64,000 nucleotides of DNA from the NCBI RefSeq assembly GCF_026151205.1, contig NC_087073.1, positions 22,824,987 through 22,888,986 on the forward strand, read 5' to 3'. Position 1 is the stretch's first letter. Each line of letters begins with the position of its first letter. Shown piece by piece: positions 9,630 through 22,600 of this stretch. Source of the stretch: Bolinopsis microptera. Lineage: Eukaryota > Ctenophora > Tentaculata > Lobata > Bolinopsidae. The position numbers were made by a program, and so were the translations under genes. The notes under the pieces were generated by a model. That model was not told the DNA's origin, did no database searches, and saw only the letters and a program-made list of their open reading frames with translations.

Positions 9630-10766
9630 TATCAGGGTAAGATGGGACTAGAGAGTAGGTACCTCACTACACTCCCCCCTTAACGTCCCGCTCTTACTGT
9701 ACACACAGCTCTACTAGCCCCAGTGTATATTAATCAAAATTCATTACCATTAACATGTATAATATTGAGAGAGGATATACTATATTATACAGTGCTCAGT
9801 ACCTAGCTACTGATAGGATTGCTTTTACACAGTCACAGTTGGGGGTTTTACTACTGCAATTAGGGCACACCAGATTAAAATAATCAGCCCTCAAGGCTAG
9901 TGATGTCGCCCCATTAATGGGGGGGGGGGGGGGGGGTTAGTGGTGTTTCAAGTAAGAGAACTAGCTGAGTGGGCCGCTAATTGACTCCTAATTAGTGGCC
10001 CACACCTTGTATCAAGCTGTGAAACCTTTAATCTCTATTCTGGAGTAAATAGCGTTACCAGTGGGACGGAGATAAAAGCCCCCTCTCCCCCTTATGGTCG
10101 ACATGGTTCATGCATCTACTGCACCCTCATAGTTATAGCAGTAGTGTTAGTAGCAGTAGTGTTATAGTAGTGTTATAGCAGTAGTGTTAATATAGCAGTA
10201 GTGTTATAAACAGAGTGTATATACTCAGTGTTAGGTATTTGAAATAAGTGAAGTAGGCACACACTAGTTTGTAATAATCACGTCTCAATTAATTTAATTT
10301 AATCCCTCACTCGAACCTAGACATTCACAATATTTGCAAAATAGTTAGTACTTATAGTTAATAGTCTGGTCAGCTGAGGAAAATCACTTGCATGAACGTC
10401 GTAATGCGATAGTTATATTTATATACAACTTTTGAAGCAACATTATATGACCCAAAATGCTTACCTTTCGAGTTTTTGCAGCTCTTATTGTCCACATATA
10501 AGCGTTAAAATAGTGTTAGCAGTAGTGTTAGAAGTAGTGTTAGCAGTAGTGTTACTATAAGCGTTAAACTACTGATCTCTTGAAGAAGGGTGTGTAATAT
10601 TTATCTAATCTTAATAATGTAATAATTAATGTTTTGTACATTAAGCGGCGCGACGAGGCGAATGCCATGACTATGGTAACCATAGTTACAAGATCGTTAT
10701 TAGAGATAGGTATAGTGTGGTGTCTAGTGACGAGAAAATGTGATTAATTCACCTGTAACAATGTTC
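9630..10766. other. Intronic sequence with short repeats
   Basis: It holds a G18 run at 9919-9936, clusters of GTAGTGTTA at 10137-10207 and again at 10508-10553, and a small palindrome ACTATGGTAACCATAGT near 10672. No exon is recognised. Confidence 0.5.
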
Positions 10767-10970
10767 GGAAGGAGGGAGGGAGGGAGGGAGGGAGGGAGGG
10801 AGGGAGGGAGGGAGGGAGGGAGGGAGGGAGGGAGGGAGGGAGGGAGGGAGGGAGGGGGGAGGGAGGGAGGGAGGGAGGGAGGGAGGGAGGAGGGAGGGAG
10901 GGAGGGAGGGAGGGAGGGAGGGAGGGAGGGAGGGAGGGAGGGAGGGAGGGAGGAGGGAGGGGGGAGGGAA
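10767..10970 (+). repeat. Second (GGGA)n microsatellite, about 200 bp
   Basis: Same unit and same strand as the array at 8791-9629. Confidence 0.97.
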
Positions 10971-12230
10971 GCCCCATTATTTAAGATATTTATTATAATA
11001 AAGCTCCTATTTCTAACACCAATCACCTCAGATTGTCCTCTGTGTAAGTTCTTCAGCCAGCCTGGAGCTAACCTTCAGTTCTGTAATCACTGGTGGACAG
11101 GATAGCTGGTTGTAGGAGCTAAGTAAGTACTCTATATATATATAGATATTTGATAATCTTGCTACCTCACTAGCGCTATCTCGTACCAGTTCATTTTGTA
11201 TTTGCTAACAGTAAACGAGTAACCACTTTAGTTTCATCGCGTCTTCTCGCGCAACAACGAGCTCAAAGTTGCCTGGCCCAAGCTTCAACAAGTGGACTGT
11301 AAACAAAATAATTTATTTTCAAAATCTCTTTCTTTTTCTCTTTTAGTTAAATCTATATTAATCTTATGATATGTTACTTATTTTACAGTTACTGTTGTAT
11401 CTTAAGATTTTAGATTTGTAGCCTACCCCATTATTAACTACTCTGTGATGTGTGGCATGGTACCTCACTATTATTAGCTACTGTTATTTGGTAACACCAG
11501 ACCTGCAGAAGGTGCCAATGTGACATCCTGTTTGCAGGACTGATAATGATATACTGTTTGGTTTAATAAATATATATTTAGTGAGTAGTGGTACACTGTA
11601 CACTGTGAGTAGTGGTACACTGTACACTGTGAGTAGTGGTACACTATACAGTGTACCACTAACATTGTCACTCTAAGAATTGTATAAACCCTTGATGGTT
11701 AGGATAATCATATTATCATCCTCTAGGCTAACTTAGTCACGTCATAATGGAAATGTTTACATCGTGACACTGTGAATATTGAATATGTGACACTATGTGA
11801 CACTATGTGACACTACGTGACACTGTGAATATGGATCCCTTGCTGCCGGCTGATGGAATGGATACCATTACTTACATTATAATATATAACTGGTGCCCCC
11901 TGGTTAATTCTGTCACATATTTAAGAAAAATATATGAGGAATGTTTAGGGCACCCTGACAAGGAATGTTTAGGGCACCCTGACAAGGAATGCTGAGTAGT
12001 GTAGCATCAGTTGATGACTTGAATGTGTTGAGAATTGTAAACAGATCATATAGTTATAAGCAAATAAAACACAGAAGGCGCAAACAAGTTTACTTTGTCA
12101 ATATCTGATGATATCTAAATGTGTGACATTAAACAAATAATACCAAGCATGTTACCCCAAACCCACCAGTAATATTTAACAGTGGTACAATTGAAACCGC
12201 ATGGTAAAATTTTTAGGTTATTTGTAACAA
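10971..12230. other. Intronic sequence with several small tandem repeats
   Basis: It holds a 24-bp unit (GTGAGTAGTGGTACACTG...) repeated about three times at 11580-11660 and ending in a near-palindrome around 11635-11661, a 10-bp unit TGTGACACTA near 11785-11825, and a 24-bp unit (GAATGTTTAGGGCACCCTGA...) twice at 11938-11990. No exon is seen. Confidence 0.6.
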
Positions 12231-12530
12231 CAAAAATATTTTTTTCCCTTTTTTTTTGGGGCTTTTCCTTTTAATTTTTTTTTATTTTTTTTTTTAAATT
12301 TTGTTTTAATAGAGGTTATTTATAAATGGGGGAAGGGGAATGAAAGATAATTTTATATATTACACTTAAATCATATTGCTATAGGAAGAAGGAATTTAAT
12401 AAAATTTTTACATATAATATTATTACAAAAAAAATTTAATAAAATACTAATTTTAAAATAATTTTATAAATATAACTACTAAAATAGGCCCCCCCCTTTT
12501 TCATTTATAAAACCTTATAAATCTGGTACT
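12231..12530. other. Low-quality AT-rich transition
   Basis: This is homopolymer-rich sequence (long T and A runs and an isolated C run) that marks the start of the first error-prone block. Nothing is recognisable. Confidence 0.5.
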
Positions 12531-15500
12531 ATTTATTTCATAAAACGTAAATAAAATTTAACACAGTATTATAACTTTAAAAGTATAATAAAAATTATAA
12601 AAGTTTTATAACAATTATAACACGTATTTAAACATTTAACATTTTTATAAAAATTTTAAAACAAGTTATTTAAAAATTATAAACGTATATATAAAATTTT
12701 AAACGATTATAAAACATTTAAAAAGTTAATAAAATTTATAACACAGTATATATAAAATTATAAAAGTTTAAAAAAAATACATTATAACACAGTATATATA
12801 CAATTAAACACAGTATTTTAAAATACTTATAAAGTTATTAACACATTTAACCCAGTATATATAAACATTAAAAACCAGTTTATAACACATTATAAACAGT
12901 ATATATAAAATTATAACATTAAAAAAAAAATTTTTAAAACGTATTATAAACATTAAAAAGTTTTTTATAACCAGTTTTAAAATTTAAAGTATTATAAAAT
13001 TTTTAAACTTATATAAAATTTTTAAACAGTATATTTAAAACTTAAAAAAGTATATATAAACTTAAAAAAGTATATATAACATTTAAACGGGTTAAATACA
13101 TTAAAAAAGTATAAAAAATTATAAAAGTTATATAACTTTTAAAAAGGGTTTATAACAATTTTTCCTTTATTAAAATTATAAATTTTAAAAAAAACCATTA
13201 TACATTAATAAAATTATAAAAGTTTTTTAAAATTTAAAAAATAAAAAAACTTTAAAAAAATATAAAACATTTAACCCTTTTAATAAAATTTAAAAGTTAT
13301 AACCTTTTAAAAAACCAGTAATATAAAAAAAAAAAAAAATCTTTATAAACGATATATAACAATTTATAACACAGTAATTTAAATTTAAAACAAGTATATA
13401 TAAAATTTAAACGATATATAAACAATAACACAGAAATTTAACACATTAAACCGTATAATTTTTAATTTTAAAAAATAAAATTATAAAAGTATATATAATA
13501 CATTTTAACAAGTAAATTATACATTATAAAAACGTTATAAACAATTATATCACGATATATAAAAACATTATATAATTTTTTTTTTAAACAATTAATACAT
13601 TTTTTTAACATTAATAATTTATAAAACCCCAAATAACAAGTTTAAACATTATAAAAAGTATATATAAAAAATTATAAACAGTAATATAATACATTTTTTA
13701 AACGTATTTAACCTTTATAAACAGTATATATTACATATAACACTATATTAACACATTTAAACAGTATATATAACATTTAACCAGTTTAACACTTTAACAC
13801 TTTTATATAACACATTATAACCAAAATATATAAATACTTTATAACCAGTAAAATATAAACTTTTACCATTTTTATTAACACATTATAACACAGTAATTTT
13901 AACATTTTAAACAGTATTTTTTAAAATTTATAAAAGGGAATATAAAATTTTAAAAACACGTATATTTATCATTTAACACGTAAATAAAATTATAAAATTT
14001 AAAATAAAAACATTAAACACAGTATTATTAATTATAACACAGAATATAAACATTTTAAAAAGATTTTTAAACACAAAATTTTAAATTATATATAAACATT
14101 ATATACATTATTATAAACAATAAAAAAGTTTTAACCTTTTAAAAGTTAAAAAACCATTTAAAAACAGTTTAAAATACATTTAACCGTTATATAAACATTT
14201 TATACATTATTATAACACTTTATTCAATTTTTTATAAACATTATTACATTTTTTTAAACATTATAAACGTTAAAAAATTATAAAAAGTTATAAATACATT
14301 AAAACAAGTATATATAATCATTTAACACAGTTATTTTTAAACTTAATCAATTATATATAAACATTATTCCATTATATTTTAACACATTTAAACAGTATAT
14401 AACATTATAAACTTTATAAACATTAAAACCCCGTATTATAATTATTTATATACATTTATATAAAATTATTCACATTATTTAACCATTTTAACACAGTTTT
14501 AAAAACACTTAAAACAAGTTTTATAAACTTAAACAATATATAATACTTTAAACAGAAATAAACCTTTATATAAAGTATTTTAAACCCAATTTTAAAAGTT
14601 TAAAATAATTAAACACTTTAAATACTTTATAACCAGTATATTAAAAAATTTAACAAGTATATATAACACATTATAACACAGTATATATAATACATTTTTT
14701 GTTAAAATAAAACATTTATACAGTTATATAAACATTAAAACAGTATATATAAAAATATAAACGAAATTTTAAAACATTATAAAAAGTATTATAAAATTTA
14801 TAAATTATTACCATTATTCCCATTATTATAAAAAATTTTAACACGGATATAACACTTATAAAAAGATATATAAACACATTATACAAGTTATATAATAATT
14901 ATAACACAGTTATTAAACACATTTTTAAAAAATTTTTAATAAACATTATAAAAGTATATATATCATTATAACAAATTTTAAAATTTTTAAACGTTATATA
15001 AACTTTATAAATTTATTTTAAAAAACTTTAAAACCATTATATTAAAATTTTTAAAACAGTAATAAACATTTATAAACAGTAATATAAACATTTAACACGT
15101 TATATAATACATTAAAAACACATATATAAAACAATTAAACACAGTATAATAATACTTATACACAGTTTATAACCATTTATCACAGTTATATAACACATTA
15201 AACACAGTATATATAAACTTTATAACACGTATATATAAAAATTTATAACAAGTTTAAATACATTATAACACGTATATATAAACATTATATCACATTTATA
15301 TAAACATTATATACAATATAAAAAATTAAAACACAGTTATATAAACTTTAAAAAAACACGTATAATAATCATTTAAACAGTATATAAAAAATTATAAACA
15401 GTTATATAAAAATTATATCCATTATATATAAACCTTTTATAATTTATATAAACTTTTAAAAACCCAGTATTAAACTTTAAACAGTATAATAAAAAATTAA

Positions 15501-15725
15501 CACAGTATATATAATAATTAAAAAAAAGTATTAAAAAAATTAATACATTTTATAAAAATTATATACGTATATATAATATTATAACACGTAATTAACACAT
15601 TATAACACGTATATATAAACCCTTTTAAAAAACAGTTTTTAAAACATTAAAACAGTTATTAAAAATTTAAAAAATTTTATAAACAACATTATAAAAGTAT
15701 TATAACACTTTAAACAAATAAAACT
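12530..15725. repeat. AT-rich minisatellite, unit about 22-24 bp, about 3.2 kb
   Basis: The best-preserved units read ACACATTATAACACAGTATA plus TATA. Most copies are scrambled by added or lost A and T bases. The composition is almost free of G except in CAGT. Confidence 0.85.
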
Positions 15726-16319
15726 TTAAAACAATAAAATAAATAAATAAAAACCAAAACACAAAAAAAAACCCCATTTAAAATAAAATTTTATACAAAA
15801 CCAATTTAAAACCCCCACATTAAAACAAAAAATTAATCCTTTTAAAAAAATTAAAAAACACAAAAACACATTTATTAAACCCCAAAATTTTCCCTCAAAA
15901 TCCCCTATTTCTTTTAAAAAGGGTTTTGTGGGGGGAAATTTTTCCAAATACTTGTTTAATTAGAGGAACGCACTTTAAACTGGACTTGCAGGAAACAGTG
16001 GGTTTTCCAGCGGGGGTTTTTGCTCCATTGGCATTTTGTAACCACTATTTTTCTTATTAAACCTTTTTCCCCGGGGTGTTAGGGAAAAAATTAACTAAGT
16101 TTGGGGATGTGTAATCCCGCAGGGGAGTTAAAGGCCCCCCCCCCCCCCCCTTTAAAACAACAATTGTAGGATTTTGTTTAACAATTTAAAGCCCTCCAAA
16201 AAGAGTGTCGGGTTTGGGAAATTTTTATAAATTTTTTAAACATTGCCAAGTTTTTAATTAATACAAAATTGTAGGATCACTGACTGAGTGAAATTTTAAC
16301 CCACTCAGAAAGCTCGTGA
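15726..16319. other. Low-quality spacer between arrays
   Basis: It is A-rich to about 15900, then mixed sequence with a C run near 16135-16150. The open frames here have extreme composition and are not credible genes. Confidence 0.4.
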
Positions 16320-16720
16320 TGATCACGCAGGGGGCTCGGGTTTTTTTCCACGGGGTGTGGATACTGTGTTCTGTTGGGTGGTTTTTTCACTGTGTGATAC
16401 TGTGCTTTTTATTGGTTGGTTTGTTTTTCACGGGTGCAAAAAATGTGTTCGGGTTTGGGTTGGTTTTTGTCACTTGGGGGAAAACTTTGTTTAAAGGGGT
16501 TGGTTTAGTCACGTTTTTTGAATACTGTGCTTTTTTTGGTTGGTTTATGCCGGGGTTTTTAAATACTGTGCTCGATTGGGTTTGGGTTTTTGTGCACGGG
16601 GTTTGAAAATTTTTTGTGTTTGTTTGGTTTTGGGGTTTATGTCACTGGTAAAAATTTCCTGGCTCAGTTTGGGGGTTTATATACATTGTATTTTGTTTAA
16701 ACGCACTGACTTTTGAAAAC
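16320..16720. repeat. GT-rich minisatellite, unit about 36 bp
   Basis: The recurring phrase is TACTGTG ... TTGGTTGGTTT ... TCACG(T)G. Copies are noisy. The spacer at 16720-16920 holds unclear CTAGTA-like repeats. Confidence 0.65.
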
Positions 16721-16919
16721 CGGTTTTAAGGGGTAAAAAAACATTTTCGCCCATACAGGGGGCTCGCCGCTATTAGGATTTTAGACCCATTTGGTGGCTA
16801 CTACCGGTTAGTAGGGCTAGTGCCCATTTTTTAAGTCCCGGGTTTAGTAGCCTTTTGGTAATTTTAAAGGGTTGGGGACCCTGTTATTAAAAAAAAGGGC
16901 CCTTGCTGCCCGGGGACAA

Positions 16920-18670
16920 AAACGACCAACTTCCCTTTTTTAAACCACTAGAAGCTCCCTCTTAGAAACCCTCTTTAACCGGGCTAGCACTCCCCTCTAG
17001 TACCCTCTTGTAACCAGCTAGCACTCCCTTTTTAGTCCCCTCTTGAAACCCAATTAGCAGCTCCCCCCCTCTGTACCCTTTTTGTAACCACTACACTCCC
17101 TCCCTAGTCCCCTTTTTTAAACCCAAGCAAGCGGCCCCCTCTCTAGTCCCCTTTGTAAACAGCTAGCAGCTCCCTTTTAAAAAGTCCCCCTTTTCTGTAA
17201 CCAGCAGCAGCTCCCTTTTCTAACCCCCTTTTTTTAACCCACCCCCAGCCCCTTTTCTAGTCCCCCTCTTGTAACCAGCTAGCAGCTCCCCTTATTTTAC
17301 CCCTTTTAACCAGCTAGAAAGCCCCCTCTCTAGTCCCCCTTCTTTTTAACCAGAAAAGCAGCTCCCCTCTTTTTTGTCCCCTTTTTCTGTAACCCACTAC
17401 CCACCCCCTCTCTATCCCCTCTTGAAACCCAGCAACCCCCCCCTTCTCTAGTACCCTTTTTTAACCACCCAAGCAGCTCCCCTCCCCTATTTACCCTCTT
17501 GTAACCAGCTAGCAGTTTCCCTCTCTATACCCCTTGAAACCCACTAGCAGCTCCCCTCTTTTTACCCTCTTGTAACCAGCTGACTCCCCTCTAGTACCCT
17601 TTTTTAAAACCACTAGCAGCTCCCTCTCTATACCCTCTTGTAACCATCTAGCACTCCCTTTTCTATTTCCCCTCTTGTAACCGGGCTAGCAGCCCCCTTT
17701 TTGGTACCCTTGAAACCAGCTAGCACCCCCTTCTAGTCCCCTTTTAAACCAGCTAGCAGCCCCCTTTAAATTTACCCTCTTGTAACCAGCTAGCGGGTTT
17801 CCCCCCTTTAGTACCCTTTTTGAAACCAAAGCTAGCGGGCTCCCTCTCAACCCCCTTTTTTTAACCACCTAGCGGGCCCCCTCTCCATACCCTCTTGTAA
17901 CCATTAGCAGCTCCCTTCTATACCCTTTTTTAAACCCACTGGGCAGCCCCCTCATTAGAAACCTTTTTAAACCCAGAAGCAGCCCCCTCTCTAGTACCCC
18001 TTGTAACCGGGCTAGCAGCTCCTCTCTAGAAACCCTCTTGAAACCAGCTAGCGCTCCCCTCTAGTACCCTCTTGAAACCCAAGAACCCAGCTCCCTCCAA
18101 GTACCCTTTTTTTAACCAGCTAGCAGCTCCCTCTGGGTACCCTTTTTTTAACCAGTAGCACTCCCTCTCTATTTCCCTCTTGTAACAGCTAGCAGCTCCC
18201 TCTCTGGACCCTTTTGAAACCCACAAAGCGGGCCCCCTCTGTACCTCTTGAAAACCAGCTAGCAGCCCCCCTTCTAATCCCCTTTTGAAACCAGTTAGCA
18301 GTCCCTTAGTATCCTCTTGTAACCAGCTAGCACTCCCTCCTATTCCCCTTTTGTAACCAGCTACCCCAGCTCCCCCTAGTACCCTTTTTAACCCCGCTGC
18401 AGCCCCTTTTCCCAATCCCCCTTTTGAAACCAGCTGAAACTCCCCTTCTAGAAACCCCTTTTAACCAGTAGCAGTCCCCCCTCTAGAACCCTCTTGAAAA
18501 CCACTAGCAGCCCCCTCTCTATTCCCCTCTTGAAACCAGCTAGCACTCCCTCTCTAAAACCCTCTTGAAAACCCAGAAGGGAACCCCCTCCCTCTTAGTA
18601 CCCCCCTTTAAACCAGCTAGCAGCTCCCTCCTAATCCCTCTTTAACCGCAAACACCCCCCCTTTTAAGAA
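16920..18670. repeat. 36-bp minisatellite, about 1.75 kb
   Basis: The unit begins AACCAGCTAGCAGCTCCCTC and continues TCTAGTACCCTCTTGT. It contains GCTAGC (NheI). There are roughly 45-50 noisy copies. Open frames on the minus strand are repeat artefacts. Confidence 0.9.
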
Positions 18671-18859
18671 CCCCCCCACTCTTAATTAAGCTGCGAAAAT
18701 TCTTCGTCCTCACATTTCCCAGGCTCAAGTTAAAAACAAAATTATTTTTTTTGGAATTTTTTGGGGGGAATTGGGGAGGTTTATCCTTTTTTTTTTAAAG
18801 GGGTTGGAAAATTTTTTAAATTCTTACAAAAAACTATAACAGCTACTTTTTAAAAACAC
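18671..18859. other. Low-quality spacer
   Basis: There is no recognisable feature, only homopolymer-rich sequence. Confidence 0.4.
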
Positions 18860-19262
18860 TACAAGGAAGTAGCCCACGTGATCCCCATATAAGGTAAAAC
18901 TGTAGTGGGTCACGTAAAAGGGGGCCCCCCATAAAGGTAAAAAACTGTAGTATTACGTGATCCCGCCATAAAAGGGGGTTTAAAAAGGTATTATTTTCAG
19001 TGAATCCCCCATATAAGGGAACTTAGTGCCACGTAAAGCTCAAAAAAGGGTTTGAACTGTAGTAGTCACGTTTCCCCAAAATAAGGGGGAACTTTGTAGT
19101 CACTTTAAAACCCATATAATTAACTTAGAAGTCCGGATCCCCATATAAGGTGAACTGTAGAAAGCCCACGTGATCCCCCAAAAAAGGTTTAAACTGTTAT
19201 TCCCCGTGATCCCCATTAAGGTGAACTGTAGTTCACGTAAAGCTCTAAAAACGTGACTACTA
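18860..19262 (+). repeat. 34-bp minisatellite carrying CArG and E-box motifs
   Basis: The unit is CACGTGATCCCCATATAAGG followed by TGAACTGTAGTAGT. Each clean unit contains the palindromic E-box CACGTG and CCATATAAGG, a perfect match to the CC(A/T)6GG consensus of SRF/MADS-box proteins. There are about 11-12 copies, several degraded by homopolymer errors. Confidence 0.85.
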
Positions 19263-19650
19263 CATTAACTTGAGGATGAGAAAATAAAGATAACCATTGG
19301 GGTTTCCCTTTTTTTTTTAATTATTTAATAGAGCTAAAAAAAAATTTTATGAAACTTTTTCCCCCCCTTTTTTTTCTATTCAACCACAAATGATAAAAAA
19401 TCCATTTTTCGACAATTTTTGGGTTTCCAAATTAGTCCCCCCAACTGGTTTTAAAAAAATTAGCACGGGGAAGGCCCAAAAGGGGGTTAGTAGTAGTCAT
19501 TAAACAACGGTTTTGGGTAGTTTTGGTTTATTTTAAAAAACTGCTGCTACATGGGTTTTAACCCTTTTTTTGAAATTTTTCCCAAAGGCCCAAACCGTAA
19601 AACCCTGTATTTACTGAAAGTAAAAATTTAACCCCCCCTTCCCCCCGTCC
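19263..19650. other. Low-quality spacer
   Basis: It is homopolymer-rich. No gene or clear repeat is visible. Confidence 0.4.
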
Positions 19651-22600
19651 CTGTGGGCCCGCCCCACGTTTAAAAAACCACCCTGTAGACCGCACCACTG
19701 TAGCCTACCCCCACTGTAGACCTGAAAACCACTGTAGACCTCCCCCCTTTGTGGGCCCTACCCCAAATTGGGACCAAAACCATTTTAAAGCCCTGCACCC
19801 CCTGTCCTTCCGTCCCTGCACCACGAAGCCCGGGCACCCATTAACCTGCCCCAAATGAAAGACCCCCCCATGTAGCCCTGCACACTTTTAGACCTGCCCA
19901 CGTAGCCCTTTAAACCCATGTCCCTCACACTGTAAAACCTCCCCCACTGAAACCGCACCACTGTAAAATAACCCCACTGAAAGACCTGCACCATTTGTAA
20001 CCTGCACCATTTGTAGCCCTGCACCACGTAGCCCAACACCACAGTAGACCAACACCACGTAACCTGCCCCCAAATTTAAAGACCTAAACTGTACCGCACC
20101 CATGAATTTCCACCACTTTGGGGCCCTTTGCACATGTAGACCTGCACCACTGTAGCCCAACCCCCCCACTGTAGCCCTTTCACCAAGAAACCTGCCCCAC
20201 AAAAACCCTTCACCATGTGCCCTGCGCCACTGTAAAACCCGCACCACGTGACCTGCACCACTGTGCCCTGCCCCCACTGTAGACCCCCACCACTGTAGCC
20301 CTTCACCCCCTGTGCCCTTTCACCATGTAGACCTGCACCATTTGTAGACCGCCCCATGAAGACCTGCACCACTGTTAACCCTTTGCCCCTTTTAAGCCGG
20401 GCCCCCGTAGACTGCCCCAGAAACCCTGAAACCACGTAGACCTGCCCCACTGAAACCCTCCCCCACTGTGGGCCCTGCCCTTAACCGCCCCTCGTGACCT
20501 GCCCCACGTGAACCTGAAACCATGTAGACCTCACCACTGTAGCCCTGCACCACTGTTAATGAAACCACGTAGCCGCCCCTTTTTAGATTGCACCTCTGTA
20601 GCCCCTGAAACCACTGTAGCCCTCACCACTGTAAAAACCTGCACCACTGTAACCTCACCACTTTTAAGACCCACCACTTTTGACCGCCCCCTGAAGACCT
20701 GCCCCATTTTAAAACCTTTCCCCACTGAGCCCTTGCCCCCAATGTAGACCTGAACCACTGTAAAACCTGTACCACGTAGCCCTTTCCCACTTTTGGGACC
20801 TGCACCACGTAGACCTGCCCCACTGTAGCCTATACTGAAACCTGCACCATGTAGCCTGCACCACTTTAAAACCTGCCCCAAATGAAGACCTGCCCCCACT
20901 GTAACCTGCACCACGGTAGCCCTGCCCCACTGTAAAACCGCACCACTGAAAGGCCCGGAACCATTAGACCTGACACCCTGTGGGAACCTGCACCATGTGA
21001 CCTCACCACTTTTAAACCTGCACCACTGTAGACCTGCACCACTTTAAAACCTCCCCCACTGTGCCCTTCCCACTGTAACCGCCCCACTGTAGCCCTTGCA
21101 CCACTGTAGACCTGCACCACTGTAAAACCTGCCCCCCACTTTGCCCTTACCCCCATTTGTAGACCGCACCACTGTAGCCCTGCCCCAAACTGTAGCCCTT
21201 CCCACCATTAGACCTAAACGATAAAACCTCAAACACGAAACCCTCCCCACTGTAGACCGCACCACTGTAAAACCTGCCCACTGTAGACCTCCCAACCACT
21301 TTCCCTTCACCACTGTAGCCCTGCCCCCACTGTAAAACCTGCACCACTGTAGCCCCTGCCCCACTGTAGCCCTGCCCCACTTTTGCCCGCCCATTTGTAG
21401 CCCTTTCACCACTGAAAGAGATCCCACCACTGTAGACCTGCACCACTGAGACTCCCCCACTGTGCCCTTGCACCACTGTAGCCTGCACCACTGTAGCCCT
21501 TTCCAACCACGTAAAACCTGCCCCTGCACACTGTAGACATTCACCACTGTGGGACCTGCCCCAAACTGTAGCCCGCACCACTGTAGACCTCCCACCACTG
21601 AAACCCTGCACCACGAAAGACCTGTCCCATTTTAAACCCACACCATGTAACCAACCACGGCCCCGCCCCCACTGTAGACCTGCACCACGTCCCCTCCCCA
21701 CTGTACCCCTGCCCCACTGTAGACCTGCACCCGTAGCCCTCCCCCAAACTGTAGCCCTGAAACCACTGAAAGACCTGCCCCCACTTTTAAGCCCTGCCCC
21801 AAACTGTGGCCCTGCCCCAAAGTAGACCTGCACCACTGTAAAACCTTTCCCCACGAAACCCTCCCACGAAAACCCTGCACCACTGTAGACCTTCCCCCAC
21901 TGTAAGCCCGAAACCACTGAAACCCTTTCACCCTGTAGACCTGCCCCACGTAGCCCTGCACCCATGTAGCCCTGCACCACGGGTAAAACCTGCACCACTG
22001 TAGCCCTTTGCCCCCACTGTAAAGAGGGCACCACTGAAACCCTTCACCACTGTAGACCTGCACCACTGTAAAACCTGCACCACTGTAGCCCTGCACCACT
22101 TTAGACCTGCACATGTAGAGACCCCCACTTTGACCTGCACCACTGTAGACCTGCACCAAGTAACCCCCACCACTTTTAGACCGCACCACCTGTAGACCGC
22201 AAATGTAGACCTCCCACCATGTAGCCCTGCCCCACTGTAAGTTTCACCACTGTAGACCTGCCCACTTGTAGCCCCGCCCCAACTGTAGCCCCCCCCACCA
22301 CTGTAAGATGCACCACTGTAGCCCTGCCCCACTGTAGCCCTTTCCACCACTGAGCCCTGCCCCTTTTTAAAGCCCTTCCCCCACTGAAAACCCGCCCCAC
22401 GAGACCGCCCCACTGTAGCCCCTGCACCACTGTAGACCTGCACCACGGTAGACCCCCATGTAACTGCACCACTGAAAGACCTGCCCCCACTGTAAAATTT
22501 TTCACCACGGGTAGCCCTTTCCACCACTGTAGACCTGAACCATGTAGACCGAAACCATTTTAAAGCCCTTGCACCACTGTAGCCCTTGCACCACTGTAGA

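Noticed and set aside
8757-9683. Long open frames encoding Glu-Gly-Gly-Arg proteins (also 10724-11105)
   Set aside because: They are direct consequences of a GGGA microsatellite with few stops and no coding signature.
10660-10695. GGTAACCATAG palindrome, recurring near 29390 and 40802, as an RFX X-box
   Set aside because: The copies do not fit the X-box consensus at key positions; left as a minor recurring word.
15726-16606. Hydrophobic open frames (Phe/Trp/Gly-rich) that mimic membrane proteins
   Set aside because: They are produced by T- and G-homopolymers in the uncorrected block.
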